Below, piece after piece: positions 16,020-25,175 of a stretch of 64,000 nucleotides of DNA. Under the pieces are notes generated by a model, which had not been told where the DNA came from, searched no databases, and saw only the letters and a program-made list of their open reading frames with translations. Source of the stretch: UBA6183 sp943372215 (lineage in GTDB: Bacteria > Bacteroidota > Bacteroidia > UKL13-3). Position numbers and translations under genes: made by a program. The number at the start of each line of letters is the position of its first letter. Within the stretch, counting starts at the first letter, position 1. Where the stretch lies: assembly GCA_943372215.1 (NCBI GenBank), contig CALRXU020000014.1, forward strand, positions 77,950 through 141,949, written 5' to 3'.

Positions 16020-19000
16020 TTATTGGCTAATTATTTTTACCGTTTGGTACTTTTCGAATTTACTTTGGAGTGACAAGAAATAAAATCCTTTGGCTTGGTT
16101 AAGTTGCATTTGAAACACATTATTTCCAGCTTGTGCATCAATGTAGCCTGTTCCAATTTCACGTCCCATTACATCAGTAAGGATGTATTTAATTTGCTCT
16201 GATTTTTTGGCAGTAAAGTTTAATGCAAAAGCTCCTTGGTTTGGATTAGGCATGATGGATAACGGTTGCTTGGTTTGGGTTGTTTGTAACAATCCAGTAG
16301 TTGGTTTCATAAACGAGAGGTTACCAACAGCAATAGCCATATCCGTGCCTACTTTTTCATCATAGCCATGGGTGAAACTTACCAAACGAACATCGGTTGG
16401 ATTGAAAGGTGTTTTAATTAAATCAGAAACAAAATCAGACAATAAAAGGGTGTATTGTTTTCCTTGTTCTGTTAATTCAATTTCATATTTAAACTGTGCT
16501 TTGGCGTTGGTAATACTATCACGGTTAATGTTAACAATAACTTTGCCTTTGCCTTTTGCAAAAAAGGTGATGTGTGTGTATGGTGTTAAATCAGTTACGG
16601 CATTCCCCTGACGTATTCCTTTGTACAAACTAATATAGTCATCACCAGTAGCCTGAACACTAGCCATTCTATATACAGAAAGGTCTTTGGGTTGGTAAAC
16701 CCTATTGGTTTCATTTGTTACATTAAAGGTATTGATTGTGGTGTAATTTTTATCGTAATCCAATGACCAGTTTCCGTCAGCCATATAAACCACGTCTTGT
16801 GTGTTGCCGCCTGACGTTAACTTTATGCTGTACTCGTACCCGTCATTTACCTTCAACTCCACCCAATTTTCTTCACCTGAGGCAAGATTAACTGCCTTGG
16901 TAAAATTTGTAAAGTCTGATTGCTCGTTGGCTTTCACTTCAATCTCTAATTGACCTGTAACAGTTGCTCCGGTATTTTTAATTTGAAGCATGAGGTTTTC
17001 ACCCTTTCTAAAGCCTTGAACAATATAGATAACAGGAACGACTGAAGATGTAATAGGCTCTCTAATTGTTGAAGCCTTCAATTTTGTAATCATGTCAGCC
17101 ACCAACTTATCGGTATCTTCTGATGAAGCTGCCCATACTTGAAAATTGTATAAGGTGTCTTCTCCAACCAACTCACCCAACAACCAGTTTGTTTGCAGGC
17201 TATATCCTTCTTTATTGTTGGAGTAGCCGATTACAAATGATGTTCCAAACTCTAGTGTGCCATCTTCCTGTTCAAGTATATATCGTATAAAATCATACCC
17301 AGCAATTTTCTTGACATCGCAACTTACCAGAGTGGCACCTCTTAATCTATCGCAAATGTATTTGGCATGAGAATAGGCCTTTGTTTTGGTTTTAATGCCC
17401 AGCACTACAGCTTTTGCATCATTTCCTCTTGTATAGTCAACCGAAACAACCTCCAGTGCCTTAGTAATACTGGTTAAATCTTGTGGAGAAGTAACCCTTA
17501 ACACATCACCTGTTGCCAATGTTGTCGGAATCATATCGGCCATTAATAAGCTCCCTGCTTTTTTACCTAATGTATAAGCCCGATTTGAGGTGAATACTGG
17601 TGAATTTGCATAGTTTACCTGGCGGCTCACGCCATCTTTAATATAGCCAAAATCACGTCTGGTTACCAAGTCTCCCAGGCTTTCACTTTCTAATCCGCCA
17701 CCGTTTCCTGACCCAACACCATTGCTGGTGATATATACTTTTTTGATTGCCGTGTCTTTACATCCATTAAAACTTACAATCTGACAAACTACCCGAACAC
17801 CAGTTCCTGCATAAGTTCTTGATGCGTTGGTTGTGAAAGCATAGGGGCTTCCATCACCAAATTGCCACTCATAAGAATAGTTTATGTTAGGAGCAGTAGT
17901 GGTAAAGACAAAAACATTCGTTGCTAAAGGCTGCATGGTATCATTAATTGAAAAACCAGTAGTTGGCCTTCCTATTACGGTTACCGATTGCTGCGTACTA
18001 TCCACTCCGTTTGCACCAGTTACTTTTAGCTTCACTGTATATGGCCCGGCAGCAGCATACATTTTTGTTGGATTGGCAAGCGTTGAGGTTGTTCCATCTC
18101 CAAAACTCCATAAGTAAGATAATGTTCCACTTCCTGTGCTGGTTGAAGTGAACTGAAAGCTATTATAAACACATTGCGTATTGTTATTGATGTTAAAAGC
18201 TGCTGCTGTTGGTATGCATCCTGTTACAGTTGGTGTAAAAGGTGCGTAATGCATTTCGCCACCAGCATGCATTAATGATTTGGCAATTACCTGTCCTTCA
18301 ATATTGCCTTGGTTCACTATTTTTTTCACATCTGCAAATGGAGCAAAAACAGTTCCTTCTATGGTGCTGCTTCCACAAATGTTTAAATTGGTGGTATTGT
18401 AAAAATTATAGATAACATATGGGCAATGGGTAAAGCCAATACCTGCCTGATTCCATACATTCCATGCAAAACTGCCTGAAGCGTTTACATTAATTACCAA
18501 TATCTTGCTTGCGCTAGGTTGGTTAACGTAAGTAAATACTTGAACATTATTTAAATCAGTACCAGATATATTCAGGTAATTGATGCCGTTGTTTAAGTTA
18601 ATTTTTACCTGGCTAGGTAATCCAACGTTAGGAATTGATTGTCCGTTTGCGTTGGTTAACGTTGCATTATTGGTACAGGCAGCAATAGCGGTTGAATTTA
18701 GTTTTAAAGCGGTAAAAGCATCCGTAAAGTTAATTAAACCACCTTGAAAAATAGGGTTATTGGTTGCACTCACGCCAAGTTGAGTTGCATTTGCCTGCAT
18801 TTGAATTCTTGGTGAGCTGTTGTAATTAGCTCCTGACGTTATTTGAATAGGAGGTGTAGCATTATTAGGATCGCGATACCAAACATGAGACCCAGTACTA
18901 TCCCCAATTTTTACATATCCATTTTGATTAACCTGTAAACTGTTGCCACTCTGATAAATGACCCTACCACCGATTAAGAGAGAAACTTTAACTCCGCCCA

Positions 19001-19217
19001 CAAAATAGTTACCTGCATTATTGGTTGAAACCTGATAGTTACCCGCAATACTGAGGTCTTCACCTACCGCCATTGGGCCGTCAGTTTCGTTGGTAGCTAA
19101 ATATGCCGTTTTTTCCAGAAATACATTGAACCCTAGGGCTGGTTGGGTTGGGCTTTGCGCCTTCAATAGGTTACCTAATAGCAAGAAAACGACAATGTTT
19201 AGTATTGATTTTTTCAT
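16020..19217 (-). CDS. Large T9SS-secreted surface protein: choice-of-anchor A, two PKD domains
   Basis: 1065 residues. Signal peptide about 1-20. Residues 28-328 match the choice-of-anchor A/collagen-binding-like domain (FNVFLEKTAYL, GPMAVGEDLSIAGNY, IEGTVFAPFADV). PKD domains lie at 338-414 (LWSFGDGTTS) and 420-496 (EWQFGDGSPY). A central ~230-residue part has no motif I know. About 850-985 resembles a beta-sandwich carbohydrate-binding module of the CBM11/CIA30 type (YTHITFFAKGKGK), but weakly. Residues 986-1065 are a type A Por sorting domain (MPNPNQG start, KGFYFLSL near the end). The protein is probably secreted through the T9SS and anchored at the cell surface as an adhesin or glycan binder. 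No enzyme active site is seen. Single gene. Confidence 0.8.
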   Translation of the reverse strand: MKKSILNIVVFLLLGNLLKAQSPTQPALGFNVFLEKTAYLATNETDGPMAVGEDLSIAGNYQVSTNNAGNYFVGGVKVSLLIGGRVIYQSGNSLQVNQNGYVKIGDSTGSHVWYRDPNNATPPIQITSGANYNSSPRIQMQANATQLGVSATNNPIFQGGLINFTDAFTALKLNSTAIAACTNNATLTNANGQSIPNVGLPSQVKINLNNGINYLNISGTDLNNVQVFTYVNQPSASKILVINVNASGSFAWNVWNQAGIGFTHCPYVIYNFYNTTNLNICGSSTIEGTVFAPFADVKKIVNQGNIEGQVIAKSLMHAGGEMHYAPFTPTVTGCIPTAAAFNINNNTQCVYNSFQFTSTSTGSGTLSYLWSFGDGTTSTLANPTKMYAAAGPYTVKLKVTGANGVDSTQQSVTVIGRPTTGFSINDTMQPLATNVFVFTTTAPNINYSYEWQFGDGSPYAFTTNASRTYAGTGVRVVCQIVSFNGCKDTAIKKVYITSNGVGSGNGGGLESESLGDLVTRRDFGYIKDGVSRQVNYANSPVFTSNRAYTLGKKAGSLLMADMIPTTLATGDVLRVTSPQDLTSITKALEVVSVDYTRGNDAKAVVLGIKTKTKAYSHAKYICDRLRGATLVSCDVKKIAGYDFIRYILEQEDGTLEFGTSFVIGYSNNKEGYSLQTNWLLGELVGEDTLYNFQVWAASSEDTDKLVADMITKLKASTIREPITSSVVPVIYIVQGFRKGENLMLQIKNTGATVTGQLEIEVKANEQSDFTNFTKAVNLASGEENWVELKVNDGYEYSIKLTSGGNTQDVVYMADGNWSLDYDKNYTTINTFNVTNETNRVYQPKDLSVYRMASVQATGDDYISLYKGIRQGNAVTDLTPYTHITFFAKGKGKVIVNINRDSITNAKAQFKYEIELTEQGKQYTLLLSDFVSDLIKTPFNPTDVRLVSFTHGYDEKVGTDMAIAVGNLSFMKPTTGLLQTTQTKQPLSIMPNPNQGAFALNFTAKKSEQIKYILTDVMGREIGTGYIDAQAGNNVFQMQLNQAKGFYFLSLQSKFEKYQTVKIISQ

Positions 19218-19370
19218 AGTTAATCGGGTTAAGGAATTGCAAGATAAGGCTAAAGTTGCTTTCCTAAAATGAATTATTCTTAAACCCTATTGAGGTGATG
19301 TGAGTTGTAATTAGCTTGTTTAAATGGTGGAATCGGATTAAAAAGGGCTTAATTTGTTCGTAAAGTTAAC

Positions 19371-19397
19371 TGATAAGCACATTTCCACTGCTTATCA
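19371..19397. repeat. Inverted repeat between the surface-protein and EEP genes
   Basis: TGATAAGCA (19371-19379) is complementary to TGCTTATCA (19389-19397) around a nine-base loop. It lies 16 bases beyond the stop of the EEP-family gene. It may be the operon terminator, but no T-run follows on the minus strand, so a protein-binding site is possible. Confidence 0.5.
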
Positions 19398-19412
19398 TCA
19401 AAATAACACCAC

Positions 19413-20498
19413 TTACCGAATCATAATTTTACAACTCACCATTTTGTGGTCGCTAAAAGAAAACGCTTTAGAGTAATAATCAGAGAATTCAAAACCATTG
19501 TCTCCCATAATGTAATCTATTCTGAAACTGGGCATTTTGCCCACATAGGTTCTGCCCAAGCCGCTACCAGACTCCATAAAAGCATCTTTCATATCCCCTT
19601 TAATGGTTCTGTATGCATAAGATAAGGGGGAATCGTTAAAATCGCCACAAATAATTATCTTGTATGGGGATTCGGCAATAAACTGCTCAATGGCATCAGT
19701 TTGTCTTGCCCGCATTAAAAAGGCATATTTCATTTTACTGATTATTCCCTTGTAAGCACTCACCTTTTCCTGATTGGCCTCTAGCCCAATCTCTCTAACG
19801 GCTTGATAGTCTTTGTTTTCGAATTTTATGGATTGCAGGTGGGTATTGATAATTCGAAGGGTATCTCCAAAAACCAATATGTCTGCATAAATTGAATAGT
19901 TATTAGAGGTGCTGTCATGTTCAACTATGCCATCCTTTAATATGGGAAACCTGCTTAATATGCCAATGTTATCACAGTTCCACCTGGTTTTGGTAACCCT
20001 GATGTTTGATTTGTAATAACTTTTATAGCGGCTTTTCATGAATTGCTGTATCTTATTTTCAACCTCATCATGCACAATAAACATTTCCTGAAAACAAAGT
20101 ATATCTGGGGCTAAACGTTCCAATTTATCTTCAAAGGTGCTTTGATCGTCAGTTGGGTTTCCATCTAATTGCCCAAAGTACCTTGCGTTAAAAGTGATTA
20201 CATTTAAACTGTTTTCCTGCTTATCAGAAGCTTGGTTTGTATTAAACTGTACAAATTTGGCCATATTGCCCCACCCTATAACAATTGCAGCTAGCGAGAA
20301 CAAAAATTTCATATTGAGGAAGCAGAGCCAATAAATGATAAACAATACATTTACCAATAATATGAGTGGAAAAGCAAGCCCTAAAAACGCAATTGGCCAT
20401 AACAAATCAGGGCTTAAGTAGGGAGCTAAATAGGCTGCCAATAATGCAAAAATGGCTATTGCATTCAGTATAAAAACAATTCTGTTAATGATAAACAT
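19413..20498 (-). CDS. Membrane-anchored endonuclease/exonuclease/phosphatase-family protein
   Basis: 361 residues. Three hydrophobic segments fill about residues 5-85. The EEP domain follows, with its catalytic pattern complete: LNVITFNARYFG (Asn), CFQEMF (Glu), INTHLQS, GDFNDSP (Asp/Asn) and the terminal SDHKMV (Asp-His). The family includes metal-dependent nucleases, sphingomyelinases and inositol-phosphate phosphatases; such membrane-anchored forms are common in Bacteroidota with no assigned substrate. It starts two bases after the rhomboid gene upstream and closes a three-gene operon with two rhomboids. The domain may face the periplasm, given three helices and a short N-terminus, but topology was not computed. 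Confidence 0.85.
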   Translation of the reverse strand: MFIINRIVFILNAIAIFALLAAYLAPYLSPDLLWPIAFLGLAFPLILLVNVLFIIYWLCFLNMKFLFSLAAIVIGWGNMAKFVQFNTNQASDKQENSLNVITFNARYFGQLDGNPTDDQSTFEDKLERLAPDILCFQEMFIVHDEVENKIQQFMKSRYKSYYKSNIRVTKTRWNCDNIGILSRFPILKDGIVEHDSTSNNYSIYADILVFGDTLRIINTHLQSIKFENKDYQAVREIGLEANQEKVSAYKGIISKMKYAFLMRARQTDAIEQFIAESPYKIIICGDFNDSPLSYAYRTIKGDMKDAFMESGSGLGRTYVGKMPSFRIDYIMGDNGFEFSDYYSKAFSFSDHKMVSCKIMIR

Positions 20499-20500
20499 AT

Positions 20501-21367
20501 TTAATCTTTGCTGGCCTTAAATAGTTGCTCTTTTTCCAATTTAGAAAGGCTATCGTAACCGCTTTTATTTATTTTATCCAAAATCAAATCAATCTCATGC
20601 TCAGAAGGCTTTCTAGTGTCTTCTGTTTTCATGTAAGTGGTTTTGTAATGCACCTTTAGCTTTGATTTTCTTTTGAATACATTGCCTATTCGCTCAAGTA
20701 CGCCATCAAAAAAAGTATGCTTATACAAGTATCTTATAAACAAAAAACCAAAAGCCGCACCACCCAAATGGGCAATATGTCCTCCTGGGTTACCCTTTGG
20801 AATACTTACAAAATCAATGGCTATAATAAACAGCACAAACCATTTTAATTTAACATTTCCAACAAGTAAAAGCCTTATTTCATAATCAGGAAGAAGTGTT
20901 GCAGCAGCAACCGTTACACTGAGCACACCTGCCGAAGCACCTAACGCAAAAGCAAAGGGCTTTACCGCGGAAAATGCTGGGAAAATATTATACGCCAAAA
21001 TATAAATTACCCCTCCAAAAAGCCCCCCAATTAAATAGGCTTGATAAACCCTTTTATTGCCCAAATATTCATGCAATAAATTGCCCATCCAGTATAGCCA
21101 CAACATATTAAAAATAAGGTGAAATAGACCATCATGCAAAAACATATAGGTTACTAAACTCCAAGGCCTTTTAACCAAATCGGGCAAATAAGCTGGCAAG
21201 GTAAAAAAGTTGGTAACACCTTGAATACTTAATGGAACTTGAAAAAGCGTGAAAAAAACCTGAAAGATACTCAACACCAAAAAAACCAGTACATTCAATG
21301 CAATCATGCGCCTCACCGCATGATCCGTGTAAATGTAATTTTGTTTGATTTCTGTAAGTAAACTCAT
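20501..21367 (-). CDS. Rhomboid-family intramembrane serine protease (second of a pair)
   Basis: 288 residues with six to seven membrane segments in the first ~200. Rhomboid signatures are complete: HDGLFHLIFNMLWLYWMG (His and Asn of the oxyanion region), GASAG with the nucleophile serine, and GGHIAHLGGAAFGF with the catalytic histidine. A ~70-residue basic, charged cytosolic tail follows the last helix. It lies 13 bases downstream of another rhomboid gene and two bases upstream of the EEP gene. Rhomboids cleave single-pass membrane proteins; the substrate is unknown, but the co-transcribed EEP protein is membrane-anchored and could be examined as a partner. Confidence 0.9.
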   Translation of the reverse strand: MSLLTEIKQNYIYTDHAVRRMIALNVLVFLVLSIFQVFFTLFQVPLSIQGVTNFFTLPAYLPDLVKRPWSLVTYMFLHDGLFHLIFNMLWLYWMGNLLHEYLGNKRVYQAYLIGGLFGGVIYILAYNIFPAFSAVKPFAFALGASAGVLSVTVAAATLLPDYEIRLLLVGNVKLKWFVLFIIAIDFVSIPKGNPGGHIAHLGGAAFGFLFIRYLYKHTFFDGVLERIGNVFKRKSKLKVHYKTTYMKTEDTRKPSEHEIDLILDKINKSGYDSLSKLEKEQLFKASKD

Positions 21368-21380
21368 AATACTTAAAACA

Positions 21381-22214
21381 CTAATAAAACGTATCTCTAC
21401 GTGTTTTATTCCACCATTTTACCAAAACAAATCCAAACAACATGCCGCCTAAATGTGCGAAATGTGCCACATTATCCGCAGGATTATTGGCAATGCCTTG
21501 ATACAACTCCAATAGGCCATAAAATGCCACAAAGTATTTTGCCTTAATAGGAATTGGAAGAAATATCAACATTAGTAAGGTGTTTGGGAAAAGCATGCCA
21601 TAAGCCAACAGTAATCCAAATACCGCCCCGCTTGCGCCAACCGTTGGTATGTTTAACTTGGTATCAATAATGGCTGAAGCCACTTCTTTTGAGTATGCAA
21701 TGTACTCAGGGTTGTTCTTTTGGGTGCTCCAATCCCTTACAAACTCATCTACTTTGTCCCAATCCAACAACCGGCTTCCTATGCCGTGCAAATCATAAAA
21801 AGTATTGTAGCCAGGATTTGCTAAATAAGCATTTACTTGTTGTTTAATTTCAAACAGCTCATAAGCATTAAAGCCCAAGTGTATAGCTGCCGCTCCTAAA
21901 CCTGTTACAAAATAGTAAATAAAAAATCTTTTTGCACCCCAATAGTTCTCCAACACACTCCCAAACATCCATAAGCTAAACATATTAAAAAACAGGTGCG
22001 TAAAATCACCATGCATAAAAATATGTGTTATCAGTTGGTAAGGTTTAAAATACGTAGATTCAGGGTAAAACAAACCCAATTGCCTGTTCAGGTCAAAGCC
22101 AAATCTTTTTTCCAGTACAAAACCAATTAGCCAGCTAAGGCCATTTATAATAAGCAGGTTCTTTACAACCGGGGGTAAAATGCTAAAGCCACTTGGCCTA
22201 AAATTATGTTGCAT
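21381..22214 (-). CDS. Rhomboid-family intramembrane serine protease with internal insertion
   Basis: 277 residues. It has the rhomboid motifs HGDFTHLFFNMFSLWMFG, GASGAVFG (catalytic Ser) and VAHFAHLGGMLFG (catalytic His). Between the early helices and the catalytic serine there is a ~70-residue hydrophilic insertion (about 115-190, including a tyrosine- and aspartate-rich stretch) that standard rhomboids lack. It is the first gene of the rhomboid-rhomboid-EEP operon, downstream of the rpoD terminator. A near-consensus -7 element (GATTTTTG on the minus strand at 22228-22235) could drive the operon. Confidence 0.88.
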   Translation of the reverse strand: MQHNFRPSGFSILPPVVKNLLIINGLSWLIGFVLEKRFGFDLNRQLGLFYPESTYFKPYQLITHIFMHGDFTHLFFNMFSLWMFGSVLENYWGAKRFFIYYFVTGLGAAAIHLGFNAYELFEIKQQVNAYLANPGYNTFYDLHGIGSRLLDWDKVDEFVRDWSTQKNNPEYIAYSKEVASAIIDTKLNIPTVGASGAVFGLLLAYGMLFPNTLLMLIFLPIPIKAKYFVAFYGLLELYQGIANNPADNVAHFAHLGGMLFGFVLVKWWNKTRRDTFY

Positions 22215-22278
22215 ACTTCGTGTATTTCAAAAATCAATCCTTTTCACTAAAAAAGAACCAAAACCTGCCAAAAATAAA

Positions 22279-22307
22279 AAACATCTGCCGTAATATGACA
22301 GATGTTT
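22279..22307 (-). terminator. Terminator after the primary sigma factor gene
   Basis: Nine-base stem AAACATCTG (22279-22287) / CAGATGTTT (22299-22307); on the minus strand it is followed by a long T-rich run. It lies 25 bases after the sigma gene stop at 22332. Confidence 0.85.
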
Positions 22308-22331
22308 CTAAATGAGTTATGCACCAATTGC

Positions 22332-23195
22332 CTATCCTAAATACGCTTTAAGGATTTTGCTCTTGCTTGATTTGCGCAACCTGCGAAGTGCCTTTTCTTT
22401 AATTTGGCGCACCCTTTCGCGGGTAAGGCCAATCTTTTCGCTGATATCTTCTAAGGTATGGGCTGGGCCGCCATCTAATCCGTAATAAAACTTTAACACA
22501 TCCCGTTCTTTTTCACTTAGTGTAGAAATTACACGGTTAATCTCTTTTTGTAAAGATTCGTTAATGAGTTGCACATCTGGCCTAGGCTCATCATTGCTAT
22601 CCAAAATACCTAAAAGGGTATTGTCTTCGCCTTCAGTTAGTGGCGCATCAATGGATAAATGTCTACCGGTTGAGCGCAAAGCGTTTTCTACCTCTTGTAA
22701 TGGTAAATCCATTTCTATGGCAATTTCTTCAACTGTTGGTTCACGCTCCAAGCGTTGTTCTAATTTTGCAGCAACACCACCTATTCGGCCAATTGAACCT
22801 ACCTTGTTTAGTGGTAAGCGAACAATCCTAGATTGATCTGCCAATGCTTGCAAAATGGACTGACGAATCCACCATACCGCATAAGAGATAAATTTAAAAC
22901 CGCGGGTTTCATCAAAACGTTTAGCAGCTTTGATAAGACCTAAGTTTCCTTCATTAATTAAATCACCTAGGGTTAGTCCCTGGTTTTGATATTGTTTTGA
23001 TACGGATACCACAAAACGAAGATTTGCATTTACCAATCGCTCCAAGGCTACCTGATCTCCTTCACGTATTCTGCGCGCGAGTTCTACCTCTTCTTGCGCA
23101 TCAATCATTGGCACTTTACTTATCTCATTCAGGTACTTGTCTAGCGATTTACTTTCACGGTTGGTAAACTGCTTACTTATTTTTAACTGTCTCAT
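22332..23195 (-). CDS. rpoD: Primary RNA polymerase sigma factor
   Basis: 287 residues, typical of the Bacteroidota housekeeping sigma, which lacks regions 1.1 and the non-conserved insert. Region 1.2 is near LDKYLNEISKVP, region 2 has NLRFVVSVSKQYQNQG, GNLGLIKAAKRFDETRGFKF and the tryptophan-rich SYAVWWIRQSI. Region 3 begins near the RLPLNKVGSI stretch. Region 4.2 ends with GLTRERVRQIKEKALRRLR. This protein reads the TAnnTTTG/TTTG promoters seen through the window. The gene is monocistronic, with a likely promoter at 23243-23275. Confidence 0.95.
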   Translation of the reverse strand: MRQLKISKQFTNRESKSLDKYLNEISKVPMIDAQEEVELARRIREGDQVALERLVNANLRFVVSVSKQYQNQGLTLGDLINEGNLGLIKAAKRFDETRGFKFISYAVWWIRQSILQALADQSRIVRLPLNKVGSIGRIGGVAAKLEQRLEREPTVEEIAIEMDLPLQEVENALRSTGRHLSIDAPLTEGEDNTLLGILDSNDEPRPDVQLINESLQKEINRVISTLSEKERDVLKFYYGLDGGPAHTLEDISEKIGLTRERVRQIKEKALRRLRKSSKSKILKAYLG

Positions 23196-23561
23196 TATTG
23201 GATGTTACTCCTTACTTTAAATTAAAGGGATGCAAATTTGACGAAATATAACGGATTTAACATTATTTACAACAAGTTTTTTGCATGTTTTGATTTTGAA
23301 ATAGTACTTTTTTTAACGTTTAATATAACCCTTTGTTTATCAACTAATTATTTTGATATAAAGTCAAATTAAAATCTGTTTAATCATTTTTACAGCATAG
23401 TGATGTGATAAAAATCATGCAGTATTTTATTCCGAAAGATGACTCATCGCTATGCACGAACTAACGTCAAAAATCTAGCCATATTTCCTTTTGACAGTCA
23501 TAAAAAAATGATATGCCAATATTACTTAGCCAATTAGAATTGACTGGGCAGTTATTTTTAA
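23196..23561. other. Long intergenic region upstream of rpoD
   Basis: About 365 AT-rich bases without a credible gene or tRNA. The proximal part holds a probable rpoD promoter: on the minus strand a TTG element at 23270-23275, 19-20 bases, then TATATTTC (23250-23243), one base from consensus. The distal part, up to the convergent marC end, contains no repeat or hairpin I could support. Confidence 0.45.
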
Positions 23562-24128
23562 TTAGAAGTTTGTTTTAAAGAGCTTAACAGCTATAGCCAG
23601 CAAAATAATACCAAAAAACTTGCGCACCAATATTAGTCCTGACTTGCCCAACAAACGCTCGATAAATTTGGTTGATTTTAATACGATGTAAACTATAATA
23701 AGGTTAAGCACAATGCCTACCGCTATATTTTGAATTTGGTAAACTGCTTTTAACGAAATAATGGTGGTTAGTGTGCCACTTCCAGCAATAATGGGGAAGG
23801 CTATTGGTATAATACTTCCTGATTTTTCGTCAGGATCGGTGCGAAATAAATCTATCCCCAAAATCATTTCAATGGCAATTACAAAAATTACCAACGAACC
23901 CGCCACAGCAAAAGAAGAAACGTCAATGCCAAAAAGACCTAAAAAGCGTTCCCCTACCAAAAGAAACATCACCATTAGAATGCCTGCGGCAATGGTGGCT
24001 TTGCCTGAATCTATGTGCTTTACCTTTTGCCTGATGCTAAGTATAATGGGGGTTGCACCCAAAATGTCTATCATGGCAAAAAGGGTAAGCGTTATTGTTA
24101 AAATTTCTTGAAACGAAAAAAAATCCAT
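23562..24128 (-). CDS. MarC-family (UPF0056) integral membrane protein
   Basis: 188 residues with six hydrophobic segments. The family pattern is visible: FAMIDILGATPIILSI near the N-terminus, then an acidic loop (RTDPDEKSGS) and PIAFPIIAGSGTLTTIISL, the MarC signature. MarC proteins were once tied to multiple antibiotic resistance, but that role was not upheld and their substrate is unknown. The ATG follows a TATTTTTG box by only four bases, so the mRNA is probably leaderless. Single gene, transcribed away from fabG. Confidence 0.88.
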   Translation of the reverse strand: MDFFSFQEILTITLTLFAMIDILGATPIILSIRQKVKHIDSGKATIAAGILMVMFLLVGERFLGLFGIDVSSFAVAGSLVIFVIAIEMILGIDLFRTDPDEKSGSIIPIAFPIIAGSGTLTTIISLKAVYQIQNIAVGIVLNLIIVYIVLKSTKFIERLLGKSGLILVRKFFGIILLAIAVKLFKTNF

Positions 24129-24132
24129 GGAG

Positions 24133-24140
24133 CAAAAATA
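24133..24140 (-). promoter_or_regulatory. -7 promoter element of marC (TATTTTTG), leaderless
   Basis: Exact TAnnTTTG on the minus strand, separated from the ATG at 24128 by CTCC, the same four-base spacing as in pnuC and recR. Confidence 0.6.
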
Positions 24141-24249
24141 CGGTTAAACCCTTACGTTCTTAACTGATAAAAGATAGGTTTTGGGTTATTTAAGCATTAA
24201 CTTTAGGTATTGTTAATTAGCAGGGTAATTAACCGTTATTAAAAGTTTA

Positions 24250-24281
24250 TTTGCGTAAAAGCCAACTACTGTATAGTTTTA
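24250..24281 (+). promoter_or_regulatory. Promoter of fabG (TTTG-N20-TAGTTTTA)
   Basis: TTTG at 24250-24253 and TAGTTTTA at 24274-24281 with 20 bases between match the Bacteroidota consensus except for the last base. The start codon is at 24304. Confidence 0.55.
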
Positions 24282-24303
24282 CCAAAGTTTAACTTTTTAT
24301 TAT

Positions 24304-25053
24304 ATGACATTATTAGCAGGAAAAACCGCATTGGTTACTGGTGCAACACGAGGAATTGGAAAAGGCATTGCACTGAAGCTTGCCCAAGAAGGCGCAAACA
24401 TTGCCTTTACTTTTGTAAGTTCTGTAGAAAAGGCTCAAGCGTTTGAGGCTGAGTTAGCTGCATTGGGCATTAAGGCCAAAGGTTACCAAAGCAACGCAGC
24501 CGAATTTTCAGCAGCCGAAAAGTTGGTGGATGAAATTGTACAAACTTTTGGAACATTGGATATATTGGTAAACAATGCCGGGATAACCAGAGATAACCTG
24601 TTGATGCGCATGAATGAGCAAATGTGGGATGAAGTGATGGATACCAATTTGAAATCGGCATTTGCTTTGATAAAAGCCGCACAACGCCCCATGATGAAAG
24701 CCAGAAGTGGTTCTATTATCAACATCACTTCAGTAGTTGGCATTACTGGAAATGCCGGACAAGCCAATTATGCTGCTTCAAAAGCAGGGATGATTGGTTT
24801 AACCAAATCAGTTGCTAAAGAATTGGGGTCCAGAAACATCAGGTGTAATGCCATTGCTCCCGGATTTATTGAAACGGAAATGACAGAGGCCTTAAATGAA
24901 GAAACTCGTGCAGAGTGGGTTAAGGGCATTCCACTTAAAAGGGGTGGTACTCCAGAAGATGTTGCAAATACCGTATTGTATTTTGCTTCAAATCTTTCTG
25001 CATACGTAAGTGGGCAAACCATTTGTGTTGATGGGGGTATGGTGATGCCTTAG
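24304..25053 (+). CDS. fabG: 3-oxoacyl-[acyl-carrier-protein] reductase
   Basis: NADPH-dependent reduction of 3-oxoacyl-ACP in fatty-acid elongation. 249 residues, the standard FabG size. Motifs: TGATRGIGKGIA near the N-terminus, NNAGITRDNLLMRM (the family-typical stretch), catalytic Ser in NITSVVGITGN, YAASKAG with Tyr and Lys, and a C-terminal SGQTICVDGGM. The NRDNLLM pattern is more specific to FabG than to general SDRs. It is not in a fab cluster here; it stands alone between marC (divergent) and a VWA-like gene. PhaB or another SDR is possible but less likely. Confidence 0.9.
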   Translation: MTLLAGKTALVTGATRGIGKGIALKLAQEGANIAFTFVSSVEKAQAFEAELAALGIKAKGYQSNAAEFSAAEKLVDEIVQTFGTLDILVNNAGITRDNLLMRMNEQMWDEVMDTNLKSAFALIKAAQRPMMKARSGSIINITSVVGITGNAGQANYAASKAGMIGLTKSVAKELGSRNIRCNAIAPGFIETEMTEALNEETRAEWVKGIPLKRGGTPEDVANTVLYFASNLSAYVSGQTICVDGGMVMP

Positions 25054-25123
25054 GCTTATATAGCTGCTTAATCGCGCGCACTCTTTATACCAGCTTTTTA
25101 AAAAAATCGTTGTTAAAGAAGTG

Positions 25124-25154
25124 TTGACAATACTTACAATCAATTATAACTTTA
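25124..25154 (+). promoter_or_regulatory. Probable promoter of the VWA-like gene
   Basis: TTG at 25124-25126, 20 bases, then TAACTTTA at 25147-25154, one base off TAnnTTTG. The GTG start at 25176 follows by 21 bases. Confidence 0.5.
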
Positions 25155-25175
25155 AACGATAAACAACTTTAACAA

